Shown: in pieces, positions 30,785-38,697 of the stretch
How the letters are laid out: each line of letters starts with the position of its first letter
Position numbering within the stretch: position 1 is the first letter of the stretch
NCBI GenBank assembly: GCA_019454205.1
Contig: CP075369.1
Coordinates: 434,001 to 498,000, forward strand
Source: Xanthobacteraceae bacterium
GTDB taxonomy: Bacteria; Pseudomonadota; Alphaproteobacteria; Rhizobiales; Xanthobacteraceae
Length of the DNA stretch: 64,000 nt
Direction of reading: 5' to 3'
Program-made: the position numbers and the translations under genes
The notes under the pieces: model-generated
Told to the model about the DNA's origin: nothing
Seen by the model: only the letters and a program-made list of their open reading frames with translations
The model's database searches: none

Positions 30785-32011
30785 ATGATCTATTCCGCAT
30801 ATCAGGCGCAGTCTGACCTGACCGATCCGTTTCGCGCTTTCGCGGAGCAGGCACTCGCCAATGTACGCGGCATCGTCACCGGCCTGAACGGTTATGCGGG
30901 GCACACGCCCTTCGGCGCCATCGCTGCCGGGTTCGAGATGGTGTCACGCGCGAAGCTCACCCACGCGCGTCCTTCGTTCAATATTCCTTCCGTGATGGTC
31001 GGCAACCGCGAAGTCGCGGTGGTCGAGCAGCCGGCGATGCAGACCCCGTTCGGCACGCTCCTGCATTTCAAGAAAGACATCGAGACGGCGCAGCCACGCG
31101 TGCTCGTCGTCGCGCCGCTCTCCGGTCATTTCGCGACGCTGTTGCGCGAAACCGTGAAGACCCTGCTTACCGATCACGATGTCTACATCACCGACTGGCA
31201 CAACGCGCGCGACGTTCCGGTTTCCGCGGGCCGCTTCGGCTTCGACGAATATGTCGATCACCTGATGCGCTTTCTGGAGACGATGGGTCCGGGCGCGCAT
31301 GTGGTCGCGGTTTGCCAGCCCTGCGTCGCCGCGCTGGTTGCGGCCTCCGTCATGGCGAAGAACGGCATGAAGGCGCTGCCGAAAAGCCTGACGTTGATGG
31401 CGGGGCCGATCGACTGCCGCATCAACCCGACCAAGGTGAACGATCTTGCGACCGGCAAGTCCATCGACTGGTTCGAGAAGAACCTGATCTCGGTGGTGCC
31501 GCCGCAACACAAGGGTTCGGGCCGCCGCGTCTATCCGGGCTTCGTGCAGTTGTCCGCGTTCATGTCGATGAACATGGATCGCCATGTGAAGGCGCACATG
31601 GACCTTTACCAGAACCTCGCGCGCGGCGAGTTCGAGAAGGCGAAGGCGACCAAGGATTTCTACGACGAGTATTTCGCCGTGCTCGACCTCACCGCCGAAT
31701 TTTATCTCGAAACGGTGCAATACATCTTTCAGGAGTTTCGCCTGCCGAAGGGCGAACTGACCTTCCAGGGCGAGAAGGTCGAGCCGAAGGCGATCCGCAA
31801 GATGTCGCTCCTCACCGTCGAGGGCGAGCGCGACGACATCTGCGCGCTTGGCCAGACCATGGCGGCACAGGAGCTTTGCTCCGGCCTCAAGCCGTACCGC
31901 AAGCGTCACCACATGCAGGCCGGTGTCGGCCATTACGGCGTATTCTCCGGCAAGCGCTGGAATACGCAGATCTATCCGATTTTGCGGAACACGATTCTCG
32001 CCGCAGAATAG
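30785..32011 (+). CDS. phaZ: Intracellular polyhydroxyalkanoate depolymerase
   Basis: 408 residues. It mobilises PHB granules in the cytoplasm. The nucleophile motif is AVCQP with Cys177, the cysteine-type active site of the R. eutropha PhaZ class, in place of the lipase-box Ser. VVAPLSGHFATLLRETV (oxyanion-hole region), TDWHNARDVPVSAGRFGFDEYVDHL, LTVEGERDDICALGQT (catalytic Asp region) and the terminal RHHMQAGVGHYGVFSGKRW (catalytic His) complete the triad. Length is normal. No phasin or synthase gene is in the window. The small YnfA gene follows 18 bp downstream. Confidence 0.94.
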   Translation: MIYSAYQAQSDLTDPFRAFAEQALANVRGIVTGLNGYAGHTPFGAIAAGFEMVSRAKLTHARPSFNIPSVMVGNREVAVVEQPAMQTPFGTLLHFKKDIETAQPRVLVVAPLSGHFATLLRETVKTLLTDHDVYITDWHNARDVPVSAGRFGFDEYVDHLMRFLETMGPGAHVVAVCQPCVAALVAASVMAKNGMKALPKSLTLMAGPIDCRINPTKVNDLATGKSIDWFEKNLISVVPPQHKGSGRRVYPGFVQLSAFMSMNMDRHVKAHMDLYQNLARGEFEKAKATKDFYDEYFAVLDLTAEFYLETVQYIFQEFRLPKGELTFQGEKVEPKAIRKMSLLTVEGERDDICALGQTMAAQELCSGLKPYRKRHHMQAGVGHYGVFSGKRWNTQIYPILRNTILAAE

Positions 32012-32029
32012 CGGCCGGGAGTCGGCCGC

Positions 32030-32362
32030 ATGTTTTCTATCGCCATCTTCGCGCTGACCGCGCTCTGCGAGATCGCGGGCTGCTTCGCCTTCTGGGCGTG
32101 GCTCCGGCTCGGCAAGTCCGCGCTCTGGCTGATCCCCGGCACGCTGTCGCTGGTCGCCTTCGCCTGGCTGCTTACTTACGTTGAGAGTGAAGCTGCCGGC
32201 CGGACGTATGCCGCCTATGGCGGGGTCTATATCGTGGCCTCGCTGCTGTGGCTGTGGACCGTGGAAGGCGCGCGTCCCGACCGCTGGGATGCGATCGGCG
32301 CGGCGGTCTGCCTGATCGGGGCCGGGATCATCCTGTTCGGACCCCGCGCCGCCGGGGCTTGA
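32030..32362 (+). CDS. YnfA family membrane protein (UPF0060)
   Basis: 110 residues, four membrane helices (residues 3-22, 31-50, 58-78, 85-104). The family sequence is easily recognised: FALTALCEIAGCFAFWAWLRLGKSALWLIPGTLSL and AAYGGVYIVASLLWLWTVEGARPDRWDAIGAAVCLIGAGIILFGPR. Related to small multidrug resistance proteins by fold; some homologues export cationic antimicrobials, but the physiological role is uncertain. It is 18 bp downstream of phaZ and probably in the same transcript. Confidence 0.92.
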   Translation: MFSIAIFALTALCEIAGCFAFWAWLRLGKSALWLIPGTLSLVAFAWLLTYVESEAAGRTYAAYGGVYIVASLLWLWTVEGARPDRWDAIGAAVCLIGAGIILFGPRAAGA

Positions 32363-32400
32363 AGCCCGACCCGACGAAATACAACCGCTTACCCCTCCGG

Positions 32401-32464
32401 GACTCGCATAGGTTGATTGCGATTTATCGCGCCCGGATTCACTTTCTTCCTTTCAGGACGATTC
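32401..32464. promoter_or_regulatory. Three GANTC sites upstream of a membrane-anchored protein gene
   Basis: GACTC (32401), GATTC (32436) and GATTC (32460) fall in the 126-bp spacer just before the gene at 32489. Because ccrM is in the genome, this is a candidate methylation-sensitive promoter. Only the sites are seen. Confidence 0.35.
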
Positions 32465-32488
32465 GCGTTCTTGGGCGGGAGCACGTGA

Positions 32489-33067
32489 ATGGCGTCGGTA
32501 AGCAAGATTACTCCGAGGCGTAAATCGGAGGGTGCGGGCAATTTCGGCATCCTGATGGGTGCGGTCGGCGGAACGGTTCTGTTCCTGGTCGGCGGTTTTG
32601 CGCTGCTCGGTGCGCTCTCGCCCGGCGACCATACCCAGGCGCAGTTCTTCCGTAACGACTTCGATAAGGCTCCGCCGGTCGTGGCGGAAAAAACCGTTCC
32701 GCAGCAGCAGACGGCGGTGCCTAAGCGGCAGGAAACGGTCGTACCGAAACAACCTGCGCTGCCGCCGATGCAAGCATCCGCATCGCGCATGGAACTTACC
32801 GCACCTCCGAAGGAACAAACCGCAACGGTTCCCGAAGAAAAAGTGCAGGAACAACCGCTGCAACAGGAAGCGCAGCAGCCTGCTACGCCGGACAACGATC
32901 CCGTCACGACCGGCGCCATCGAGAACCAGCAGACCGAGCCGGTAACGCAAGCACCCGCGCCGAAGGCGAAGCGCGTTCGCCACTATCGCCAGCCTGTACG
33001 TCCTTCCACGAAACGGGCGGCGCCGAAAAACACGACCAATCCGCTGCTGCAACTTTTCGGCGGCTAG
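32489..33067 (+). CDS. Membrane-anchored Pro/Gln/Glu-rich protein, unknown function
   Basis: 192 residues. A short basic N-terminus (KITPRRKSEGAGNFG) precedes one membrane helix (about 22-42: LMGAVGGTVLFLVGGFALLGAL). The rest is a low-complexity periplasmic segment rich in Pro, Gln, Glu and Val, with VTTGAI (a tag-like sequence frequent in Rhizobiales envelope proteins) near 145, and a basic C-terminus (KAKRVRHYRQPVRPSTKR) ending LLQLFGG. It looks like a spacer or scaffold protein spanning the periplasm, similar in layout to TolA- or TonB-like linkers, but with no identifiable C-terminal domain. Three GANTC sites precede it. Confidence 0.65.
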   Translation: MASVSKITPRRKSEGAGNFGILMGAVGGTVLFLVGGFALLGALSPGDHTQAQFFRNDFDKAPPVVAEKTVPQQQTAVPKRQETVVPKQPALPPMQASASRMELTAPPKEQTATVPEEKVQEQPLQQEAQQPATPDNDPVTTGAIENQQTEPVTQAPAPKAKRVRHYRQPVRPSTKRAAPKNTTNPLLQLFGG

Positions 33068-33150
33068 TTCTTCAACCGCATTAACGGAACCAAGCGATTC
33101 CCGGCCGGTTGCCTTCTCAGGGAGTGAGGGCAATTAGGGAGAGTTCCATC

Positions 33151-33369
33151 ATGCGTTATGCAATCGCCATCGCCGCTACGCTGTTCGCCGTCACCAGCGC
33201 TTCTGCGCAGGCGCCGCAAATCGTCGGCACCAGCGCGTTCTGTCTGAAGACCGGATCGAAGGCGGACTGCAAGTTCCCGACCGCCGCTGCGTGTCAGAAG
33301 ATGCTGAAGGAAACGCAGACCACCGGTTCGGAAACCGGCTCCTGCGTTCCGCGCGGCGACGTTCGCTAA
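33151..33369 (+). CDS. Small secreted cysteine-containing protein (DUF3551-like)
   Basis: 72 residues from ATG at 33151, preceded by GGGAGAG 7 bp upstream; the earlier in-frame start at 33109 has no such site. Residues 1-20 are a signal peptide (MRYAIAIAATLFAVTSASAQA). The mature part of about 50 residues has four cysteines (SAFCLK, ADCKF, AACQK, GSCVPR), which suggests two disulfides. The Cys spacing resembles small DUF3551-type secreted proteins that are numerous in Bradyrhizobiaceae, but the match is loose. Followed by a strong intrinsic terminator. Confidence 0.7.
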   Translation: MRYAIAIAATLFAVTSASAQAPQIVGTSAFCLKTGSKADCKFPTAAACQKMLKETQTTGSETGSCVPRGDVR

Positions 33370-33391
33370 CGGCAATTCGTCTCGTCAGAAA

Positions 33392-33420
33392 AACGGGAGC
33401 TTCGCGCTCCCGTTTTTTTA
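33392..33420. terminator. Intrinsic terminator between the small secreted gene and ccdA
   Basis: AACGGGAGC (33392-33400) pairs perfectly with GCTCCCGTT (33406-33414) around TTCGC, followed by TTTTTA; the upstream side has AAAA, so it can work in both directions. It lies between two convergent genes. Confidence 0.88.
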
Positions 33421-34131
33421 GAATCGCGTTGTGAAGTTGATCAGCCAGTTCGGCATCAGGCCGACGAGCAGCGCCTCGATCTGCTTGTCGAGGCCGCTCA
33501 GCATCAGAATGCCGACCAGAAGAAACGCCGCGCCGGCGATTTTCTTCGCATAGGGCGCGAACTTCGCAACCCCGCCGCCGCGCGTGGCCAGCGACCGCGC
33601 GCCAATGGCAACGAGAAACAGAACCAGCGCCGCGCCGAGCGCGAACGCGGTCATGCGTAGTGCGGCTTGCAGATAGCCGCCCGCTTCTGCCGCGAGCGAC
33701 AATGCCGCGCCGACCGAAGGTCCTGAGCACGGCGCCCAGATCGCGCCGAGCAGGATGCCGACCGCGAATTGTCCGGCGATGCCGTAGCGGTTCGCTTTCG
33801 CGGCGAGGTTCGCGCCCGCCGCGCCCACCGGTGCGACCAGATTCGAGAAGCGGCGCTCAAGCGGCGGGATCAGCAGGATTGCCGCGAATACGATCAGGAG
33901 GCCGGCAACGAAGACTTGCAGCGTGCGTTCGCCGACACCAAACAGCGAGCCGGTCGCATTGACGATGATGCCGAGCGTCGCAAATCCCGCGACAAGGCCC
34001 GCCAGCAGGGCGAGCGCGCCGAGTCTGCCATTCGCGAAGGCTGCCGCGATCACAACGGGAAGGAGCGGCAGGATGCAGGGATTGATGACCGTCAGCGTAC
34101 CGGCGAAGAACGCGAGTGCGATTGCAGTCAC
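33418..34131 (-). CDS. CcdA/DsbD-like membrane thiol transporter
   Basis: 237 residues with six membrane helices. The two conserved cysteines are Cys19 (TVINPCILPLLPV) and Cys135 (GAIWAPCSGPSVG), each within the Pro-rich helix breaks of the CcdA family. CcdA moves reducing equivalents from cytosolic thioredoxin to periplasmic thioredoxin-like partners, for cytochrome c maturation or protein reduction. Its partner is probably the thioredoxin-fold gene 50 bp upstream on the same strand. Its stop codon lies within the terminator stem-loop region. Confidence 0.9.
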   Translation of the reverse strand: MTAIALAFFAGTLTVINPCILPLLPVVIAAAFANGRLGALALLAGLVAGFATLGIIVNATGSLFGVGERTLQVFVAGLLIVFAAILLIPPLERRFSNLVAPVGAAGANLAAKANRYGIAGQFAVGILLGAIWAPCSGPSVGAALSLAAEAGGYLQAALRMTAFALGAALVLFLVAIGARSLATRGGGVAKFAPYAKKIAGAAFLLVGILMLSGLDKQIEALLVGLMPNWLINFTTRF

Positions 34132-34181
34132 GGTGTATTACCTCCCCCTTTGAGATTACAGTCGTCGAACCGTTGCGCGTC

Positions 34182-34583
34182 CTACGAAATGGCGCGTTCC
34201 AGTGTCTGCTCGATGCGTGCAGGATCGGTGTCGTAGGAAAGCCGCGCGATTTCCTTGCCGCCTTTGTAGATCACGATGGTCGACTGCCGGACCACCTTGA
34301 AGTCGGTCAGGAACATCTTGTCCGTATCGAAGTTCACGCGCACCGCCTGCACGTTCCTGTAGGCAGGCTGCGCCAGCACGCGAGCCATCACCGGAATCTG
34401 CGCATGGCAGACCGGGCACCACTCGGCATGGACATGAACGACCACAGGGCCGCCTGCGGCGAGCAGCTTTTTGAAGCTCTCGGCCTGATAGGCACTGAAG
34501 GCTTTTGCGAGAACGTTGGTTGCCCCGAATAGTGGGGCAGCGGTTGCCGCGGCGGCGAGAAGCACGAAAGCCCGGCGATGCAT
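34182..34583 (-). CDS. Periplasmic thioredoxin-family protein
   Basis: 133 residues. A signal peptide (RRAFVLLAAAATAAPLFGATNVLA) precedes a thioredoxin fold with active site WCPVC (Cys56, Cys59) and the cis-Pro-equivalent segment RQSTIVIYKGG; the residue before Thr is Ser rather than Pro, a departure from canonical thioredoxin. An AAGGAG Shine-Dalgarno sits just before the ATG and overlaps an inverted repeat (34596-34612). With ccdA downstream it probably forms a periplasmic reducing pair. Confidence 0.88.
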   Translation of the reverse strand: MHRRAFVLLAAAATAAPLFGATNVLAKAFSAYQAESFKKLLAAGGPVVVHVHAEWCPVCHAQIPVMARVLAQPAYRNVQAVRVNFDTDKMFLTDFKVVRQSTIVIYKGGKEIARLSYDTDPARIEQTLERAIS

Positions 34584-34595
34584 TGGCGGAACTCC

Positions 34596-34620
34596 TTCAC
34601 TTGCATAGTGAACGGTCAGT
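34596..34620. promoter_or_regulatory. Overlapping dyads (TetR-type operator-like) between the thioredoxin gene and the GGEEF gene
   Basis: TTCACT (34596-34601) and AGTGAA (34607-34612) form a perfect dyad with a 5-bp spacer. The next AGTGAACGGTCAGT (34607-34620) is an imperfect dyad (10 of 14) resembling TetR-family operators. It overlaps the Shine-Dalgarno of the minus-strand thioredoxin gene. No TetR gene is nearby. Confidence 0.4.
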
Positions 34621-34644
34621 TACTCGTTACCCCAGCCGCTTCCC

Positions 34645-36546
34645 GTGAGGCAGCCCCAATTCCTTTGCCGGCGATCACAAGGCTGCGAGGCAAAGGATCT
34701 GTTGCAGTTAACCGGGTCTTATCCAGACCGCCGGATTTCCGGGCCACCAGTAACCGCATACTACGGTTTCGGGGATAAAACCGGCCCCTTGCAGAGCGCA
34801 AAAAGCGCCGCACGGGGACGTCAATTGCTAAGGCGCATACGAAACCGGATCTGGGCCATCGAGGACCGTCTGACGGTCCGCGAACAGATCGCGGCTGCAA
34901 CCGCCGGGCTATGTCTTGTCGTAGCTTTCGCGATTGCGTTCGGCGCCGCCTATGTCGGCCGGATCGAAGCGACGCGGCTCATCAACCGGGAAATGATCCA
35001 GATCGCGGAGATGACCTCCGATCGCCTGGACCGGTATTTTTACAGCGTCTTTCATCGCGTTTCTTCTTATACGTCGTTCGACGTAATTCGCAGCCATATC
35101 GACACTCCCGAAAAGCTCAACCCTATTTTTGACCGGCTCAACGCGAGTTTCCCCGATTTCAACTGGATCGCTTATGTATCCGCCGACGGCACCGTGCGCG
35201 CAGCATCCGATGGCGTGCGGGTTGGAGAGAGCGTTGTCGAGGAAGCGTGGTTTCTGCGCGGTCTGCAAGGCGCGGTTAGCGAAGACCGCCCGGATTTTGC
35301 CGCGCTTGAAGTTGCGACGCGTGGGAGCGGCGACGAACCGTTGCGTTTCGTGAAGTTCGCTTTCCCGGTTCGCAATGCGAACGGCGTCGCTGCGGGTGTT
35401 CTCGTCGTCAACGTGCATTGGCGCGAGCCGGAAGAGATTCGTGTCGCGATGCAACGCGCCGGAGAAGAGATCGTAATCGTGACACCATCCGGCGAGGTGG
35501 TGCTGGGACCGAAAGGTTTCCGCAATCACTATCCGCAGACAAAGGTCGCGGAGATGCAGAAGCGCAAGCACGGTGCGTTTCTAGAAGAAAATACCGGTAG
35601 GGAAATGCTCTCTGCCTACGCATTCATGGATGGTCACCGCGAATTTTCCGGTCTGGGCTGGGTCGTGATCGCGCGGCAGCCGGCTGCGGCTGCTTTCGCG
35701 CCGCTGCGCGAGACGTTCTGGACCATTGTAGGAATCGGCACCCTCGTCGCGGTGATCGGCATGATGGTCGCCGGCGTGATCGCGAACCGCATCTCCAGTC
35801 CACTTCGCGCGCTTGCTTTCGACGCCGACCGCATTGGCCGCGAGAGCGGTCCCGCGATGCTGCCGCGGCAGCGCGGCTCGTTCGAAGTCATTTATTTGTC
35901 AACTGCCTTGCGCTCGCTGCTACTGCGGCTCGGTTTCGTCGAGCGAATGACGCAGGAGGCCGAAGCAAAGGCCGCAGAGGATGCGAAGAAATTCGAGAGC
36001 GATCTCGCGAGCCTGCGCAAGCTCGCGGAAACAGATCCGCTCACGAACCTGCTCAACCGCCGCGCCTTCATAACTTCAGCGGACGATGCGATGCGCTACT
36101 TCCAGCGCTACAGCCGCCCGATTGCGATGCTGGTGGTGGACATCGACCATTTCAAGAACGTGAACGACAGCTACGGCCACGCCGGGGGCGACGCGGTGAT
36201 CCGCAAGATCGGCGCACTGATCGCGCAGACCATCCGCGAAACCGACAAGGTGGCGCGTTTCGGCGGCGAGGAATTCGTTGTCCTGCTCCGCGAGGTCGAC
36301 GAACACGGCGCTCACGAACTGGCCGAGCGCATCCGTATGATTGTCGCCGAGTCGGTGACGCCTTTCGACGGCCGCGAAATCGCGGTGACCATCAGCATCG
36401 GCTGCGCTGCGATCACCGCCCACGACCGCGATGTCGAAGAATTGATCGAGCGTGCCGACCGGGCGCTCTACGCGGCCAAATCGGCGGGCCGCAATTGCAT
36501 CCGGCTGGCTCCGGCGCCTGCGCCGCGCCAGACGCGCGCCGCATAA
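34645..36546 (+). CDS. Membrane-bound diguanylate cyclase with an extracytoplasmic Cache-like sensor
   Basis: 633 residues from GTG 34645; a TTG at 34825 with GGGG upstream would give 573 and begins just before the first membrane helix, so the true start may be there. Membrane helices at about 83-105 and 351-373 flank a 245-residue periplasmic region of dCache type (WIAYVSADGTVRAASDG ... GWVVIARQP). A HAMP-like linker and a coiled coil (TQEAEAKAAEDAKKFESDLASLRKLAETDPLTNLLNRRAF) lead to the GGDEF domain: catalytic GGEEF at 540-544 and an inhibitory I-site RETD at 531-534. It should synthesise cyclic-di-GMP with product feedback. The signal it senses is unknown. Confidence 0.92.
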   Translation: MRQPQFLCRRSQGCEAKDLLQLTGSYPDRRISGPPVTAYYGFGDKTGPLQSAKSAARGRQLLRRIRNRIWAIEDRLTVREQIAAATAGLCLVVAFAIAFGAAYVGRIEATRLINREMIQIAEMTSDRLDRYFYSVFHRVSSYTSFDVIRSHIDTPEKLNPIFDRLNASFPDFNWIAYVSADGTVRAASDGVRVGESVVEEAWFLRGLQGAVSEDRPDFAALEVATRGSGDEPLRFVKFAFPVRNANGVAAGVLVVNVHWREPEEIRVAMQRAGEEIVIVTPSGEVVLGPKGFRNHYPQTKVAEMQKRKHGAFLEENTGREMLSAYAFMDGHREFSGLGWVVIARQPAAAAFAPLRETFWTIVGIGTLVAVIGMMVAGVIANRISSPLRALAFDADRIGRESGPAMLPRQRGSFEVIYLSTALRSLLLRLGFVERMTQEAEAKAAEDAKKFESDLASLRKLAETDPLTNLLNRRAFITSADDAMRYFQRYSRPIAMLVVDIDHFKNVNDSYGHAGGDAVIRKIGALIAQTIRETDKVARFGGEEFVVLLREVDEHGAHELAERIRMIVAESVTPFDGREIAVTISIGCAAITAHDRDVEELIERADRALYAAKSAGRNCIRLAPAPAPRQTRAA

Positions 36547-36626
36547 GCTGCGGGTTCCCTCTCGCAAATCGACCACAAACACCCTAGAGTCTTGCCCACG
36601 GCAAAACCGCCGCCAGGGAGTTGTGC

Positions 36627-37190
36627 ATGGCCACCGGTCTTTTGATGTTCTTGGGGATTATCGTCGTCCTCGTTCTTTATATCGTTTTCGTCTACAACGG
36701 CCTTGTCGCGCTCCGGCAGCGCGCCAATCAGGCATTCGCCGACGTAGACGTGCAGCTCAAGCAACGTCACGACCTGATCCCAAACCTCGTCGAGACGGTG
36801 AAGGGCTACGCCACCCACGAACGCGGGACGCTGGAGGCGGTAATTGCTGCGCGTAACGCCGCGATGGCAGCGCGCGGTCCCGGCCAGCAGGCGCAGGCGG
36901 AGAACATGCTGACCAAGGCCCTCGGCGGCCTGATCGCGTTGGCCGAGGCCTATCCGGACCTCAAGGCCAACACGAACTTCCAACAGTTGCAGACCGAGCT
37001 GGCCGACATCGAGAACAAGCTCGCTGCCGCCCGCCGCTTCTTCAACAACGCGGTCCAGGAATACAACACCGCGATCGAGCAGCTTCCGGCCGCGCTGTTT
37101 GCCGGTGCGCTCGGCTTCCGTCATCGCGAGTTCTTCGATGTGGGCGATGCGCGCCCGCAACTCGAAGTCGCTCCGAACGTGAAGTTCTGA
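36627..37190 (+). CDS. LemA family protein
   Basis: 187 residues from ATG 36627 (CAGGGAG 6 bp upstream). One N-terminal membrane helix (LLMFLGIIVVLVLYIVFVYNGLV) is followed by a helical coiled-coil-like body: RQRANQAFADVDVQLKQRHDLIPNLVETVKGYATHE, the family signature, then NFQQLQTELADIENKLAAARRFFNNAVQEYN. LemA proteins are envelope-associated and often paired with M48 proteases, as here (next gene). The role is unknown; a scaffold for the protease is plausible. A hairpin lies in the 77-bp gap before the protease gene. Confidence 0.93.
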   Translation: MATGLLMFLGIIVVLVLYIVFVYNGLVALRQRANQAFADVDVQLKQRHDLIPNLVETVKGYATHERGTLEAVIAARNAAMAARGPGQQAQAENMLTKALGGLIALAEAYPDLKANTNFQQLQTELADIENKLAAARRFFNNAVQEYNTAIEQLPAALFAGALGFRHREFFDVGDARPQLEVAPNVKF

Positions 37191-37203
37191 CCATAAGCAA
37201 AGC

Positions 37204-37246
37204 CGGTCCGGCGAAGGCGAATACGCTTTCGCCGGGCCGCATTTTG
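37204..37246 (+). terminator. Hairpin between lemA and the M48 protease gene
   Basis: CGGTCCGGCGAA (37204-37215) pairs with TTCGCCGGGCCG (37228-37239) with one G-U pair and a 12-nt loop, then CATTTTG. This looks like a partial terminator that would lower expression of the downstream protease relative to LemA. Confidence 0.5.
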
Positions 37247-37267
37247 TAAGGGAAGGTCCGGGGTTCG

Positions 37268-38449
37268 ATGGCCGCCTACGGTCTCTACACCCATATCCGC
37301 GGCAACCGCCTGCGCTCGACGGCACTGATCGTCGGCCTGTTCTTCCTCGTTTATCTGCTGACCTTCGCTGGCGCGATCCTGTTCGAGGCGTTCACCAACA
37401 TGAACGCGCCGCTCGACTACATAATGTATCGCGCGTGGCGCGATCTGCTTCCCGCAGTTCCTTTCGCGACCGTAGGCACGGTAATCTGGCTACTGATCGG
37501 TTACAAATTCCATCAGAGCATCATCGACAGTCAGACCGGCGCGGTCGGCGTGACGCGGCAGGAGGAGCCGAAGCTCTACAATCTGCTCGAAAATCTCTGC
37601 ATCTCGCGCGGCATCCCGATGCCGAAGCTCAAAATCACGGAAGACACGGCCCTCAACGCATACGCCACCGGCCTGAACCAGAAACAGTACACCATCGCGG
37701 TCACGCGCGGCCTGCTGGAGAAGCTGAACGACGACGAGATCGAAGCGGTACTCGCCCACGAACTGACCCACATCCGCAACGGCGACGTGAAGCTGCTCGT
37801 CACCGCCGTGGTGCTGGCCGGCATCATTTCCTTCATCGGCGAACTGACGTTCCGTTTCGTCTTCAATTCCGGAAGCTCCGGCCGCAGCACCTACCGCTCC
37901 GGTTCGTCGAGCGACAAGAAAGGCGGCGGCGCGGTAGCCGCGATTCTGATTGCGCTCGCCATCATTGCGGTCGCGTGGATATTTTCCATCGTGATCCGCT
38001 TTGCGCTCTCGCGCTCGCGCGAATATCTGGCGGATGCCGGCGCGGTCGAACTGACGAAAAATCCGGACGCCATGATCATGGCGCTGCGCAAGATCGAAAA
38101 CCGCGGCGAATTGCAGAAAGCCACCTCCGCGATCATGGAGATGTGCTTCGACAATCCGTATTCGGGTTTCGCGGACCTGTTCTCGACGCATCCTTCCATC
38201 GACAAGCGCGTCGAAGCGCTGGTGCGCACGGCCGGCGGCCGCGATCCCGGCGTGATCGACATGCCCGAAAGCGAAGGCTCGCATACCGCGAGCGAGGAAG
38301 ATTACGCGGCGCCCTCGCAGGAGCAGTTACCCGATCAAGGCGCGCAGCCGCAGCCGGGGCCGTGGGGAACGCCGCAGCCCGTGCCGCAACAGCCGCAGCC
38401 GCAGGCCGGATGGATACCCGGACCCGGCAAGCCCAATCCCTGGCGCTGA
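37268..38449 (+). CDS. M48-family (HtpX-like) membrane zinc metalloprotease
   Basis: 393 residues. Two N-terminal membrane helices (about 17-40 and 62-80) lead to the catalytic helix HELTHIRNGD with zinc ligands His164 and His168; the third-ligand Glu is in SREYLADAGAVEL. Another two membrane helices (about 178-200 and 218-245) sit between these, as in HtpX. The tail from about 340 is disordered and Pro/Gln/Gly-rich (QPQPGPWGTPQPVPQQPQ). It cleaves misfolded or envelope proteins in the family. LemA lies immediately upstream; the pair is conserved across bacteria. Confidence 0.93.
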   Translation: MAAYGLYTHIRGNRLRSTALIVGLFFLVYLLTFAGAILFEAFTNMNAPLDYIMYRAWRDLLPAVPFATVGTVIWLLIGYKFHQSIIDSQTGAVGVTRQEEPKLYNLLENLCISRGIPMPKLKITEDTALNAYATGLNQKQYTIAVTRGLLEKLNDDEIEAVLAHELTHIRNGDVKLLVTAVVLAGIISFIGELTFRFVFNSGSSGRSTYRSGSSSDKKGGGAVAAILIALAIIAVAWIFSIVIRFALSRSREYLADAGAVELTKNPDAMIMALRKIENRGELQKATSAIMEMCFDNPYSGFADLFSTHPSIDKRVEALVRTAGGRDPGVIDMPESEGSHTASEEDYAAPSQEQLPDQGAQPQPGPWGTPQPVPQQPQPQAGWIPGPGKPNPWR

Positions 38450-38542
38450 TGGCGCGGGCAGGGTGTGCGGAACATTCCGCGCATCTGAAGGTTAAGGCTG
38501 TCAGATCACGAGGACGCGGCGAATTCGCCGTCTGCCGCCATC

Positions 38543-38695
38543 ATGCAAACACCCTATCGCATCCATGAGACGCACTCCGCACCGCCGGAGTTCCCCGGCA
38601 TCGCCGTATTGGCAATGCTTGGCATGGCGCTGGTGCTGGCGATCGCGCTGCTAGGCGCGGAGATTTCCCGCTTCGACGTGCTGGCGTCGCTATAA
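38543..38695 (+). CDS. Small membrane protein (50 residues), hypothetical
   Basis: ATG at 38543 to TAA at 38695. A polar N-terminus (MQTPYRIHETHSAPPEFPG) precedes one membrane helix (AVLAMLGMALVLAIALLGAEI, about 22-42) and a short tail. Third-position GC is high, as in core genes, and it fills most of the space between the protease and the cell-wall hydrolase gene. No family recognised. It is just a candidate, since no Shine-Dalgarno is clear. Confidence 0.4.
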   Translation: MQTPYRIHETHSAPPEFPGIAVLAMLGMALVLAIALLGAEISRFDVLASL

Positions 38696-38697
38696 CG

